A stretch of 64,000 bases of DNA from Paragordius varius (Eukaryota > Nematomorpha). The stretch is from positions 5,084,001 to 5,148,000 of the forward strand of contig OZ176057.1 in assembly GCA_964247055.1 (NCBI GenBank), in the 5' to 3' direction. The notes beneath the pieces were generated by a model that saw only the letters and a list, made by a program, of their open reading frames with translations, was not told the DNA's origin and searched no databases. This document shows, piece after piece, positions 28,801 to 37,179 of this stretch. Each line of letters opens with the position of its first letter. Position 1 is the stretch's first letter. Position numbers and translations under genes: made by a program.

Positions 28801-31800
28801 AAAAAACCGACTTTTTTTCTTTTAAAAGCATAAAATATAAAATATAACTAACTCTCATCGCTATCCGGCGCTGTAATTTGATTTTAAAATTCAAAATTTT
28901 TAATACTTTTCATAGAACCATCCCCCAAAATATTTAGTAAAATTATTAAGAATATTTGTATTAAAACAAATCCTAACACTATTAAACTATATCCAAAAAT
29001 AAAACAGACTTTTTTTCTTTTCAAAACATAAAATATAAAAAATAAAAAATTAACTTTCATCACTATCCGGTGCTGTATTTAAATTTTGAAAGCTGAAAAT
29101 ATCGTTTGAAGTTTTAAATTATAATACTTTTTAGAAACCAATTTTAATAAAATTTTAAAACCATTGAGAAAACCTTTATATTATATCTATAGTCATTTGT
29201 ATTACATCAAAAGCCTAAACAATAATTAACAATATATAAATAAAAACCCTTTTTCAAAGCATAAAATCTAACATACAACTAACTTTCATCACTATCCGGC
29301 GCTGTATTTTGATTTTGATTAGCTTGAGGTAAATTTGCATTATTGAGGGCATCTCCAGCAAAATTATTATTGGTAACAGCTGTTGTTGTCCCCCCTATGT
29401 TTTTGGGTGAATTCTGTTGGGTATTTTGAGCGGATTGCGTTATAACCGCCGCGGTATTTAACGTTGATTCTTTCGTAAAATCATCTAAAAGCAAATCAAA
29501 GCAAATCAAACCAAATCAAAAATTAACTTAAAACTTTGCTTAATTAGCTTTTAAATCTAGAATTAGTAGCAGACCAGATCAAAGAAAAAAATTGGAAAAT
29601 AAAATTAAATCGCCATTATAAAACGAATTCATATCCAAATGATAACAATATTCATCAAACTTTAAAATGTGAATAATTAAAAATGTTCAAGGGTATAAAA
29701 AGGTATATATATATATATATATATATGTAATAAAATTAAAGTTTTTGGCATATTTTAAATTTTTTTACAATATTACCAAAAAAAACGTCTAAAAATGAGT
29801 CATAAAACACTAAAAAAAGTTAAATTAATTATGTTTTATATAGGAGCTAAATGTTAATATAATTCATATAATAAATTACTTTTTTTTAACCATATTTTTT
29901 ATTTTTTGAATTTTAAATATAAAAATAAATAAACTTGAAAAATTAATAATTTCAAAATGAAAAATTTTAAAAAAATAATTTGAAAAAGTACTTTGATTCT
30001 GACTCCCCCAAGAAAATACAGTACATTTGTTATCTAAACCCCTAAAAATAAAATAAGAATATAAAAAAATATACCATTTACACAAATTCAAATTCACCCT
30101 CAAATAATCATTTTGTTAAGATTAAAAATTACCTATATTTTCGTATATTTTTGAAAAATGAAATTTTGTTTTATATCAAAATAATATTGAAAAAATAATA
30201 AACTATGCCATAAAGATAAATATTTCATATCAATAATGAGTTATATTAGCTGCTCGTAAATTTTTAGGGTAAATTTGAACTGTTTTAAATTGTAAAATGA
30301 CAAATTTTTTAGAAAACAACCAACCATACTTTTTTTAATCTTGATTTTTTAAAATAAAACTCATTGATATAAACAACAAAGTTTAAAATTAGAGAAAAAA
30401 TCAATTACATATTTTACGATTGTTATTCAATAATTTTTATATAGGTTAAATTAAGGTTTATAAAAGTATGGGGTAGTCATTTACAAAAAAATTTAACGTT
30501 TTGTCCCCGTATAATTTCAATTTTTACTGTAAAAACAACTTTAAAACATATATACATAAAGATTCTCTTACCAATTTACATATCTAATTCATATTTTGCA
30601 ATTTAAAACAATGAGATTGTATATATTTTAAAAAAATCAAGTCTAATAAAAAAGAGCGGATATTTTCGGTAAATTCAACTTTAAAATGCAATTTATACAA
30701 CATTAAAATGCATATTAAAAAATCAATTATTAAAAATGCTAAAAAATTTAACAAAAAAACTAGAAAATTATTGGAAATTTTAAATTACATATAATACCCG
30801 CAAGCTATCATAGAACCACTGGGTGCATAAGCACAGGCCATAACCCAAGTCGTAGGCATATTAAAACTTTTTTCCTAAAAATCCAAAAAATTATAAAAAT
30901 ATTAAAATATAAATGAATATTAATTAAATTTATCTTAAAATTTATTTAGCAAGTAACATTTGAAATTTCTGGCTTCCAGTAATAACCTTAAACTCTTTGT
31001 TTTTTTGAAAAACTAAATTTCTATGCTTTAGAATATTCAAGAACTGTTTAATGTTTTAACTTTAGAAAAATACAAAATAAACCCCATAAAGTAATAAGTA
31101 AAGAGAAAAAATCGAATAAATATACAGAATGAAAAAAAATAATTTTAGAGAAAAATCAATTTTGATGGACTGTTTTTAATGGTTCAAATCACACAGATTT
31201 TAAATAATAATTAATTCAGACATAATAAAACTCAATTTAAATCAATCATATTGTCCCTGGTTTAGAAATAATTTTAGCCTTCTGCATACTTAACTAATCT
31301 TCATATTATTCAAATATCATTTTAACTTAAAACATTTATGAAAAATTAATTTTTATGAAAAAATAATGTTAAAATCCCTATAATACAGTACAGTTTTTAT
31401 ATAGGTGCTATATTGTGTTATTATAAAATTTTTGCCAATTAATATATAAATTCCATATATTATTTATAATTAGTTGTTTTAAATAAATGAAATAATGGTT
31501 AACCCTAAAATGAAAGATGAAAAGATTTTTTTAGGAACCATAATTTTATTGGTAAATTTTCAAATATGAAATTAGAAATATATGTTATATATATATAAAT
31601 CAAATATACCTTGAGTGTAGCAAACGCATCCCATACAATAATTTTTCCATCCTATTTTAAAAAATTAATAAAATTAAAAAAAAATTAAAATAATTTTAAG
31701 GACCAACTAACTTGTGAAGATGATACTAAATGTCGTTTATCGGTTGACCAATCGAGACACAGAACTTTGCTGGAATGACCTTTTAGAACTCGACGAGTTT

Positions 31801-32031
31801 TAATCGTAAGAGGTGGTAATAGCTCTACTTTGGATGTTGCTACGGAAACTAGGATAAAATATTGATAAATTAGTAATATCTTCAATATTATGAGGAAAAA
31901 TATTGTTTTATACTAGAAACATCATTCAATTTTTGTTTTTCTTCCTCTAATCTTTGCTTTAAAAGTTCGGCTTGCTGTTGTAATTCTTCAAGGGTAGCTT
32001 CCTTTTCATTTTTATCTAACGAAGAATTCAT
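12802..32031 (-). CDS. GNB5: G-protein beta-5 subunit (WD40 beta-propeller), 12 exons
   Basis: Divergent G-beta that in animals pairs with the GGL domain of R7-type RGS proteins and speeds G-alpha deactivation in neurons. Exons (minus): 32031-31914, 31848-31712, 31651-31610, 30874-30798, 30041-29992, 29484-29284, 25656-25586, 23279-23136, 20053-19910, 17876-17780, 15842-15676 and 12813-12802. They total 1260 nt, give an open frame of 419 residues, and every junction has GT/AG and matching phase. The N-terminus is a coiled coil ([19 protein letters not shown]), followed by [18 protein letters not shown] and seven WD blades, including [21 protein letters not shown] and [16 protein letters not shown]. 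The last exon codes only Val-Trp-Ala-stop, the usual C-terminus. Exon 6 adds about 67 Asn/Gln/Thr-rich residues (142-208) in the loop before [16 protein letters not shown] know of no counterpart in vertebrate or insect proteins. Exon 5's donor (GTACTT) and the 12-nt last exon are the least certain joins. Introns 6, 8 and 11 hold arrays of exon-edge copies. Confidence 0.95.
13395..13704. mobile_element. Family A MITE in GNB5 intron 11
   Basis: Complete arms surround a core that contains a (TA)n expansion at 13520-13560. Another, more diverged copy lies at about 12880-13166, adjoining the last coding exon. Confidence 0.75.
13860..15700 (-). repeat. Tandem array of the GNB5 exon 11 3' edge
   Basis: About nine units of 200-260 bp. 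Each contains, on the minus strand, the end of exon 11 (consensus CGAGTTGGGATTCAACTATA then CGTGTAAAAAA, covering the Trp-Asp-Ser-Thr-Ile-Arg codons and the GT donor) followed by intron sequence rich in CAATAAAATAGTTTTTTATT. Exon-like segments lie near 13870, 14125, 14330, 14600, 14800, 15010, 15250, 15445 and the working one at 15683. Some copies keep only GAATTCGCTACATCGAGTTG-like fragments. The array fills the exon-proximal part of intron 11. Confidence 0.85.
15895..16342. mobile_element. Family B MITE in GNB5 intron 10
   Basis: The left arm is enlarged to about seven irregular units and the right arm has two. Its right end at AAATGGTATA is the exact insertion point of the next family A element. 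Confidence 0.75.
16343..16653. mobile_element. Family A MITE abutting a family B end
   Basis: Starts TACAGTTTAAATTGGAATTA inside the terminal TATA of the preceding family B element, so A inserted after B. The right end CAATTTCGCCTGT is mutated. Confidence 0.75.
16697..16970. mobile_element. Family B MITE in GNB5 intron 10
   Basis: One left and three right units. Its core is nearly identical to that of the copy at 15895-16342 (same AACAAATAAGTTTTTGTTTG stretch), so the two are closely related. Confidence 0.8.
17395..17628. mobile_element. Family B MITE in GNB5 intron 10
   Basis: Two units per arm, opposite core orientation to the 16697 copy, and a (TA)n tract at its right border, 150 bp from exon 10. 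Confidence 0.8.
18654..18980. mobile_element. Family B-like MITE, diverged
   Basis: Arms with TTACACCACAAATTTACCCT and TTAAGGGTGAATTTAAAATG. Further fragments of its right arm with AGGGTGAAATTTAA are repeated at 18990-19170, giving a partial tandem cluster. Confidence 0.6.
19273..19555. mobile_element. Family B MITE within a duplicated segment
   Basis: Arms and core are typical. The flanks share GGAATACTCTAAAGG and GTGTTTTTTAATGTA (19205-19275 and 19565-19620), so the element and about 360 bp around it look tandemly duplicated, one copy having lost most of its insert. Confidence 0.6.
19735..19905. repeat. Short tandem repeats at the exon 9 donor side
   Basis: Motifs TTTCATGAAAGTTTATAAAA, TTGCATAAAATTCATAAAAT and ATAGAAATTTCGTAAAAT recur about twice in a roughly 80-bp unit directly beside the GNB5 exon 9 5' splice site. 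The unit includes intron but no recognisable exon sequence. Confidence 0.65.
20040..22420 (-). repeat. Tandem array of the GNB5 exon 9 5' edge
   Basis: Each unit, read on the minus strand, has intron sequence ending in an AAAG-type acceptor, then the first 36-40 nt of exon 9 (GGTTGCGACAAAACAGCCAT and AGTTTGGGACATGAGA, coding [12 protein letters not shown]), then AATTTTAATT-type intron. Copies lie near 20285, 20400, 20945, 21080, 21255, 21590, 21760 and 22395; the working exon is at 20053. The unit is about 120 bp where uninterrupted. Several copies are separated by inserted family B arms and TA tracts. None of the copies keeps a donor after the exon fragment. Confidence 0.88.
21846..22304. 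mobile_element. Family B MITE in GNB5 intron 8
   Basis: The left arm is expanded to about nine units, in which CAAATTCATCCCCTTAAACA and CAAATTCAAACCCCTTAAAC alternate. The right arm has three units. It sits between two exon 9 edge copies. Confidence 0.75.
23030..23170 (-). repeat. Duplicated GNB5 exon 8 3' edge
   Basis: A segment of about 70 bp occurs twice in tandem. Each copy holds the last 15-20 nt of exon 8 (AAATGTTTTTGTTTCTGGG), the donor GTTTTAG and intron to TTTTTTACAGTAAAAAATTT. Two equal 5' splice sites therefore stand about 75 bp apart; only the exon-proximal one (23135) is joined to the full exon. Confidence 0.8.
23838..24071. mobile_element. Family B MITE in GNB5 intron 7
   Basis: One left unit and three right units, with the core GTATGGCATAG; slightly shortened. 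Confidence 0.75.
24288..24830. repeat. Tandem pair: family A arm plus nested hairpin
   Basis: The sequence from AAATTGAAATTTTCTAGACA to TACTATAGTGTGAAATAATT occurs twice, about 280 bp apart. Each copy is a family A left arm followed by a hairpin (ACAGTAGTGTATGG inverted as CCATACACTACTGT; 24395-24475 and 24715-24795) whose outer arms read GGCAATTTGCAACA and TTGCAAATTG. A small palindromic element apparently entered a family A element, and the composite then duplicated. Confidence 0.7.
24919..25212. mobile_element. Family A MITE in GNB5 intron 7
   Basis: TACAGTGGCAAAAATTGAAA at the left, TTCCAATTTTTACAG at the right; GGGGACAAAACG subfamily. A short copy with both ends and little core lies at 25351-25495. 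Confidence 0.75.
25903..26172. mobile_element. Family B MITE in GNB5 intron 6
   Basis: One or two units per arm, with ACCATTTACAATTCAAATTC at the left and ATTTAAATTGTAAATGGAAT at the right. Confidence 0.75.
26500..29300 (-). repeat. Tandem array of the GNB5 exon 6 3' edge
   Basis: About 12 units of roughly 180-250 bp (three longer or shorter) run from the working exon 6 donor into intron 6. Each carries the last 30 nt of exon 6 on the minus strand (AATCAAAATACAGCGCCGGA then TAGTGATGAAAGTT, coding [10 protein letters not shown] and the donor), then AT-rich intron with AAAAAGTCGGTTTTTT and GATTTGATGTTTTTAA. Exon-like cores lie near 26872, 27181, 27401, 27605, 27812, 28019, 28395, 28647, 28863, 29068 and 29296; the core near 28201 has lost part of the exon. 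Most copies place an in-frame TAA just before the exon fragment. Confidence 0.9.
30071..30299. mobile_element. Family B MITE between GNB5 exons 4 and 5
   Basis: The left arm begins 30 bp upstream of the exon 5 acceptor, so this element supplies part of the 3' end of intron 4. A left-truncated family A element (30300-30531) follows directly. Confidence 0.7.
30300..30531. mobile_element. Family A MITE, left end missing
   Basis: The core and the complete right arm (TTTTGTCCCCGTATAATTTC then TTTTTACTGTA) are present; the left arm is reduced to AAACAACCAACCATAC. Confidence 0.7.
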
Positions 32032-32040
32032 ATAGTTGGA

Positions 32041-32755
32041 TTTTTATGTTTCATAAGGATGCAAAGGTAAATTTAAAAAATCAATAAAATGTAAACATGT
32101 TATAATGGATGAACGTTTTTCTTATGATTTTTATTTCATAAAAAGGCATTTTGCCTATATCGAAAAATATTCCTTTACCCTTTATTTAAATTAGTAGACT
32201 TTAATGGAATTCTAATATAATTCTTCGGTTAATATCCTTACCATACATTATTTTTAACCCTGGGATTAGGGTTTTCCAAAATAACCCATGTTTTTTATGG
32301 AAGCAGCAGGGATGTTTTCAATCAGCTTTCGAGAAGAATAAAAAAAATACAATATCTAAGTGAAGTGGCTTTTTATACAAATTTTATCAATAAGTTTTTC
32401 CAAATTTCGTCAGTAAAATCCCAAATTTTTTTGGATACATAGTAGTTTTTATAGTCTTATGGTGGAAATCAATTAAAATAATTGTTAATTCCCATATATT
32501 TTGGAAATGCGGCCGTCGAATTTTTCCATCAAGAAGCAGTCCTAGCCATTTATGTTGGACACCATTAATTTATGGTAAATATGCTAAGTTTAAACCCATA
32601 AATTTAGCGAGTATAAGTCTATTAAATAGGGCTAAAACATGATATGAAAATATGTGAGAATTCTTGTTTTTGATTCCTCCAATTAAAAATTAGTTCTTAT
32701 TTCTTACGATCAACACAATATTTTCGGTCCTTCGCTTCTGATTGGGGTACTAGTG
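32041..32755. other. Upstream flank of GNB5, no gene seen
   Basis: No coding frame or RNA gene is recognised. The 5' untranslated region and promoter of GNB5 must lie here or in a further upstream exon, but no element could be assigned with confidence. Confidence 0.4.
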
Positions 32756-33155
32756 CAGGGGCGCACCGAGAGGGGGGCAAGGGGGTGCATCATGCTTCGG
32801 GCGCCGTTATTTAGGGGCGCCAAAATGATTTTTTTAAAATTAAATTTTAATTATTCAAAAATAATAAGAACTTTCAAATGAGATTTTTCAGCAATTTAGG
32901 TAATAATCCCTATAATATATACTCTATTATTCACCTAATTAGTACCATTGAATAAATTTAGTATCATATAAATATATATATTTAATAGGTTTAAAATTTA
33001 TATGACTGTGCCTTATCTATGGTGTTTAGGTTACAACGTTTGTATTTTTTTTCTAAATTGTTTTATTGGCTTTAAACAAAAGGGAGGGGGGGGGGGGAGG
33101 GGGGCACCATAAAAGTTTTATGCCCCGGCCGCCGCAAATGCTCGGTACGCCACTG
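32756..33155. mobile_element. hAT-type MITE with exact 8-bp target duplication
   Basis: A 400-bp non-autonomous element. Its ends CAGGGGCGCACCGAG and, inverted, CAGTGGCGTACCGAG are imperfect 15-bp terminal repeats of hAT type. It is flanked on both sides by TACTAGTG (32748-32755 and 33156-33163), the 8-bp duplication that hAT transposases make. Next to each end lies GC-rich sequence (GGGGGGCAAGGGGGTGCATC and GGGCACCATAAAAGT); the middle is AT-rich. An exact duplication points to a fairly recent insertion. Confidence 0.9.
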
Positions 33156-33163
33156 TACTAGTG

Positions 33164-36100
33164 ACCCAAGTCAGTTTAAAAAACAATATGTAATTACTTG
33201 GTACTCACATAACGTTATTAATGCACCGTGTTTATAAAATATTTATTTCAACATTACTATTTTTTGGATAAAATAAATCTGAAAGTTGAAATTCAGCCAG
33301 CATAAGCATTATCTTAATAAAATAATAAATTCACTTTTTCCGTTAATATAATATTAGATGTAATTTTATTAAAAAATTAAGTTCAATAGTTTGTTTGTTG
33401 TTGCTAAGGTTAATTCCGAATGATTGCAACATTGTAAATGTAACTTCTCTATTCATGCGAAAACAAGATCTAGCGTTTAGTTCGGATAATTTTCGGTTGG
33501 TTTCTTTAAGGATGTTATTTCTTTAACGAGTTCTCCTTTTATCTCTTTTACGAGCATTATCCACTTTTTTTAACATCATTGACTTTTCACGTGAGTTTGA
33601 TCTCTAATGTGGCCAAAATAGGATAGTGTTTGAATAAAAAATCACCATATTTTCTGAAATTTTGTAAATATTCAAATTAGTTTGATATGCAACTTTTTTA
33701 AAAATTAATTTTTATTTTGGCTTATTTTTTGAATTTTTTCTCGGAAAAAAGTATAAATTGAAATTCTATCGGTGTCCAATGTCTATTAAATATGGCCTGG
33801 GGTTACTATTTACGCCAATTATAATAGAAGTTTTAAAGATTCGTTTTAAAAATTGCGCGCGTACACAGTGCTTACAAAATCTTGGGTCTAATAGGCAATT
33901 TAAAATCTATACCTATTAGTTTCACGTCCAATCACAAATTAGTGAAAACAAAGCTAGATAAAGAATTCGTGTGAATTCTTCTTTTTAATAGATATCCTGA
34001 TTATTAAACATTATTTAAAAGGCAAAAAATACTTAACAAATTAATTTTTAGATCCGGACTTCAACTCTCAAATTTTAAGCTTTTTCGCACCAAGAAATAG
34101 GGCTACAAAACTAAATTATCCATTTGAAAACGAAAGCTAACATTAAACTCTTAATTTTTTCTTTGAAAAAATTATGGCTCCTTACCCGATACCTCAAATA
34201 AAAACACTTTGGGGCTTAACTATATGTATTTTTAATGTTGATACGCTTTTATATGGATGCCTGTAAAATAAGATATGAAAAACGCACAACAAGCATTATT
34301 TTTAAAATCTGGTATCGCATTATTCTAAGGGGCACGAAAAATTTGGAGAATATAAATTAAAAAATCCAGAAATAAATTAAAGGATTCGTGCAAAGAAATG
34401 CTAATACAATGATCAAATTGATTGGGATTTTTATAATATTACTAGATGGCCTGTCTTCGCGAGGTAGTTTCACCGATAATTATTCTTAATAATTTGCAAC
34501 AAATAGAGGTAATGTAGATAAAAAAATAATAAAAAACTTATTTAATAAAAAGAATTTTAATTTTTCTGTTTGCATAGGCTCAATATTGTCTATTCGAAAT
34601 AGACCTTATTTAATCTGTCCCTTATTAAAGTTAACATTCAACTATAATTGGATTTATTTTTTGGTTTTATCAAATCATAGTTAATAGTTTTATTTTGAAA
34701 ACGTGTTCCATAGCTGCGATCAAGGGATATGAAAAGTAAATCATTTCTGGTCCATTTTTAGAGGAAAGAATGATATTAAACAAATTCCCCAAAAATTTAA
34801 GTCATAAGGGGTTCGATTTGTCTCAGCTAAAGCACACATTAACAATTTTTTGAAAATTAGCTCCAAAGCCACGCCATTTTTGTGTGGGATTCCTAACTTA
34901 ACACTTGGATACAAGACACTCATTTTAGTCCTTCGATTCAAATTGGGGTAACCCCAGGCCTAAAATCAAATAGTTTAAAAAGTATGGAAGAGATCGAAAC
35001 CATAGCAAAATTTTGCACTTATATAACATTAACCAAAATATATAAAAAAATTTATTAAAAAATACTTGATACTTATTTTAAGCTAAAACCGAAAGGTGAC
35101 AATTCCATCAACGTAACATGTGTGAAATGATAAAATTAAAAAATAAAACAAAATAAACCGCTTTTTCTATTTCTATCAATGTTAGATGTAATTTAAAAAA
35201 ATTAGCTTTAATTTTACCCTTAAAATTAAATGGAGACGATATTTTGCACAAATTTTGCAAAATAAAAATGGCGTCGAAGTAGCTTGACATAAAACTTTTT
35301 TTTCAAAACAAAATTTTATTTAGATATTTTGGCATATTTATATGATTTTTATTAGGTTAAAAGCATAAATTTAAATTGGGACCATTTCCTTCAGTAGTTT
35401 TTTAAAAATGTTAATTTAAATTTAGTCTAGCGTATTTAGATACAATTTGAATCGAAGTGTTAAAAAAGCGTAGTCGAATAAGTAAAAAAAATCATGAAAT
35501 CAAATGGTCCAACACGTTTTCCGAAAATTGTTTCAAAGACACCATTTTTGTGGAGTTTCGTTTTAAAAAAAACCCGTTTTTACCAGGGGTGGGCCCTAAC
35601 TGGGGGCTAAATTCAAAAAAAAGGGCGAAGCTATTGTCTGGGCATTCATTAAAGATTATATTTTTTCTCCATTTGAATTTGAATGGGTCTGCCGGTTTCC
35701 GGTAAACAGATCACAAAGCAGCATTTTTTATTTTTATAAAATATAGATTTAACATTTCGCAACGTAAATGATGAGTTATATTCAAAATCAAATATTTACA
35801 AGCATGGATGTCTTTTAGAAAATTTATGTTTATATTTTACGTTTTGTAATTATAATTTAAATTTTTAATGTACATTAAAGCCTCTTATAGCCAATTAGAA
35901 TACCGATGGATATATTTTTTGTTAAAATAATAATTTGAATTCTCGTAAAATTTATTAAATTTAACTATATAAAATTTTAGAAAGCAATGGATTAACTAAA
36001 GAAAGAAAATTATGATAAAATATAATTACAGCAGTTCATGGCCTTAAACATTATTTCTCCTTAATATAAAAAGTTTTTTTAAAAAAATACAAGCCTAGTT

Positions 36101-36400
36101 GAATAAACACATGTCCATATAAAAAATAACATTTTTTTATTCTTTTATGGACTAATATTGTTTTATGCCATACGCTACGGTAAAACAAAATTTGAAAAAT
36201 TCATTATAAATTATGAAAACAAAAAATGTAAGTGTGATGTCCATCTAATTTTTGTTTATTGTTTCTCTCGGTACTCTATCAAACAACTCAGATTATAATT
36301 AAAATAGAAAAAATAGTTAAAATTTTATTTAACCTCCAAAAACATATTAGTCATTTTTAGGTTAAAAATATTTGGTAATAAAAATATTTATTAAATACAC
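33164..36400. other. Intergenic, one repeat fragment and nothing else recognised
   Basis: AT-rich sequence without a convincing gene. An inverted family D fragment occupies about 35430-35730. A 66-codon open frame at 34741-34941 (minus) has CCAAAGCCACG and TTCGATTCAAATTGGGGT stretches that recall family D and the hAT insertion site at 32728, so it is probably repeat-derived. Confidence 0.5.
35430..35730. repeat. Family D repeat, inverted fragment
   Basis: Inverse of 9180-9420, with matching GGTCCAACACGTTTTCCG, ATTGTCTGGGCATTCATTAA and GAATGGGTCTGCCGGTTTCC. The short frame shared with the 9.2-kb copy is open here too. Confidence 0.7.
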
Positions 36401-36412
36401 ACATGTATAGGT

Positions 36413-36428
36413 AGCCCTAAAAAGGGCT
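36413..36428 (-). promoter_or_regulatory. Histone 3' stem-loop of the H2B pseudogene
   Basis: Read on the minus strand, AGCCCTTTTTAGGGCT followed by ACC is a perfect 6-bp stem with a four-base loop. It has the size and sequence pattern of the metazoan replication-dependent histone mRNA stem-loop (GGCYCTTTTCAGRGCC then ACC). It lies about 75 nt past the H2B stop, as expected. The paired G-to-A and C-to-T changes at the stem ends keep the pairing. Confidence 0.8.
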
Positions 36429-36501
36429 GTTGGGTGTTGTTTTAGTTTTTATAATGACATAACAATTATCGCCAATACATTGTAAATACTGGCAAAAGAG
36501 T

Positions 36502-36850
<349 letters not shown>

Positions 36851-36884
36851 GATTTATGAATATGTTAGTCAGAAAATGTAAAAA

Positions 36885-37091
36885 TACATGGCTGCGGAAG
36901 TCCTTGAGTTGGCTGGAAATGCGGCACGTGACAACAAAAAGACTCGTATTATCCCAAGACATCTCCAATTAGCTATTCGAAACGATGAGGAGTTATATAA
37001 ATTACTTTCGGGCGTTACTATAGCTCAAGGTGGTGTTCTTTCCAACATTCAAGCTATTCTATTGCCCAAGAAATCTGAAACTAGTCAATAA
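36885..37091 (+). pseudogene. Histone H2A, 5'-truncated remnant
   Basis: The frame reads the C-terminal half of histone H2[50 protein letters not shown] and [12 protein letters not shown], then a stop. The first 55-60 residues (the N-terminal tail and first helix) are absent. Homology starts at the Tyr codon at 36885, where the usual Tyr-Leu has become Tyr-Met, which creates an ATG at 36888. Only 34 bp separate this point from the H2B start codon, so one deletion probably removed the shared divergent promoter and the H2A 5' half. The surviving part has no stop and few substitutions, which suggests recent loss. A 67-residue product from ATG 36888 is possible but would lack the histone-fold start. 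Called a pseudogene. Confidence 0.9.
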
Positions 37092-37162
37092 GTATATTAT
37101 AATCTATGGAGCAAACGTGAAATGTATTATCTTAAATAATATACATGTTAATAAAACCCAAA

Positions 37163-37178
37163 GGCCCTTTTTATGGCC
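37163..37178 (+). promoter_or_regulatory. Histone 3' stem-loop of the H2A remnant (degenerate)
   Basis: GGCCCTTTTTATGGCC, preceded by ACCCAAA and followed by ACC, matches the histone stem-loop consensus over 16 nt except for two bases (C to T in the loop, G to T in the 3' stem). It lies about 70 nt past the H2A stop. The stem mismatch suggests loss of selection along with the gene. Confidence 0.75.
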
Positions 37179-37179
37179 A

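Noticed and set aside
26500-29100. Array units as real alternative exons of GNB5
   Set aside because: No good acceptor precedes the exon fragments and most have an in-frame TAA immediately before them.
33070-33110. G-run as a regulatory G-quadruplex
   Set aside because: It lies inside the hAT-type MITE and near no gene; a functional role is not supported.
34741-34941. Small minus-strand gene
   Set aside because: It shares stretches with the dispersed family D and hAT-flank sequence; more likely repeat-derived.
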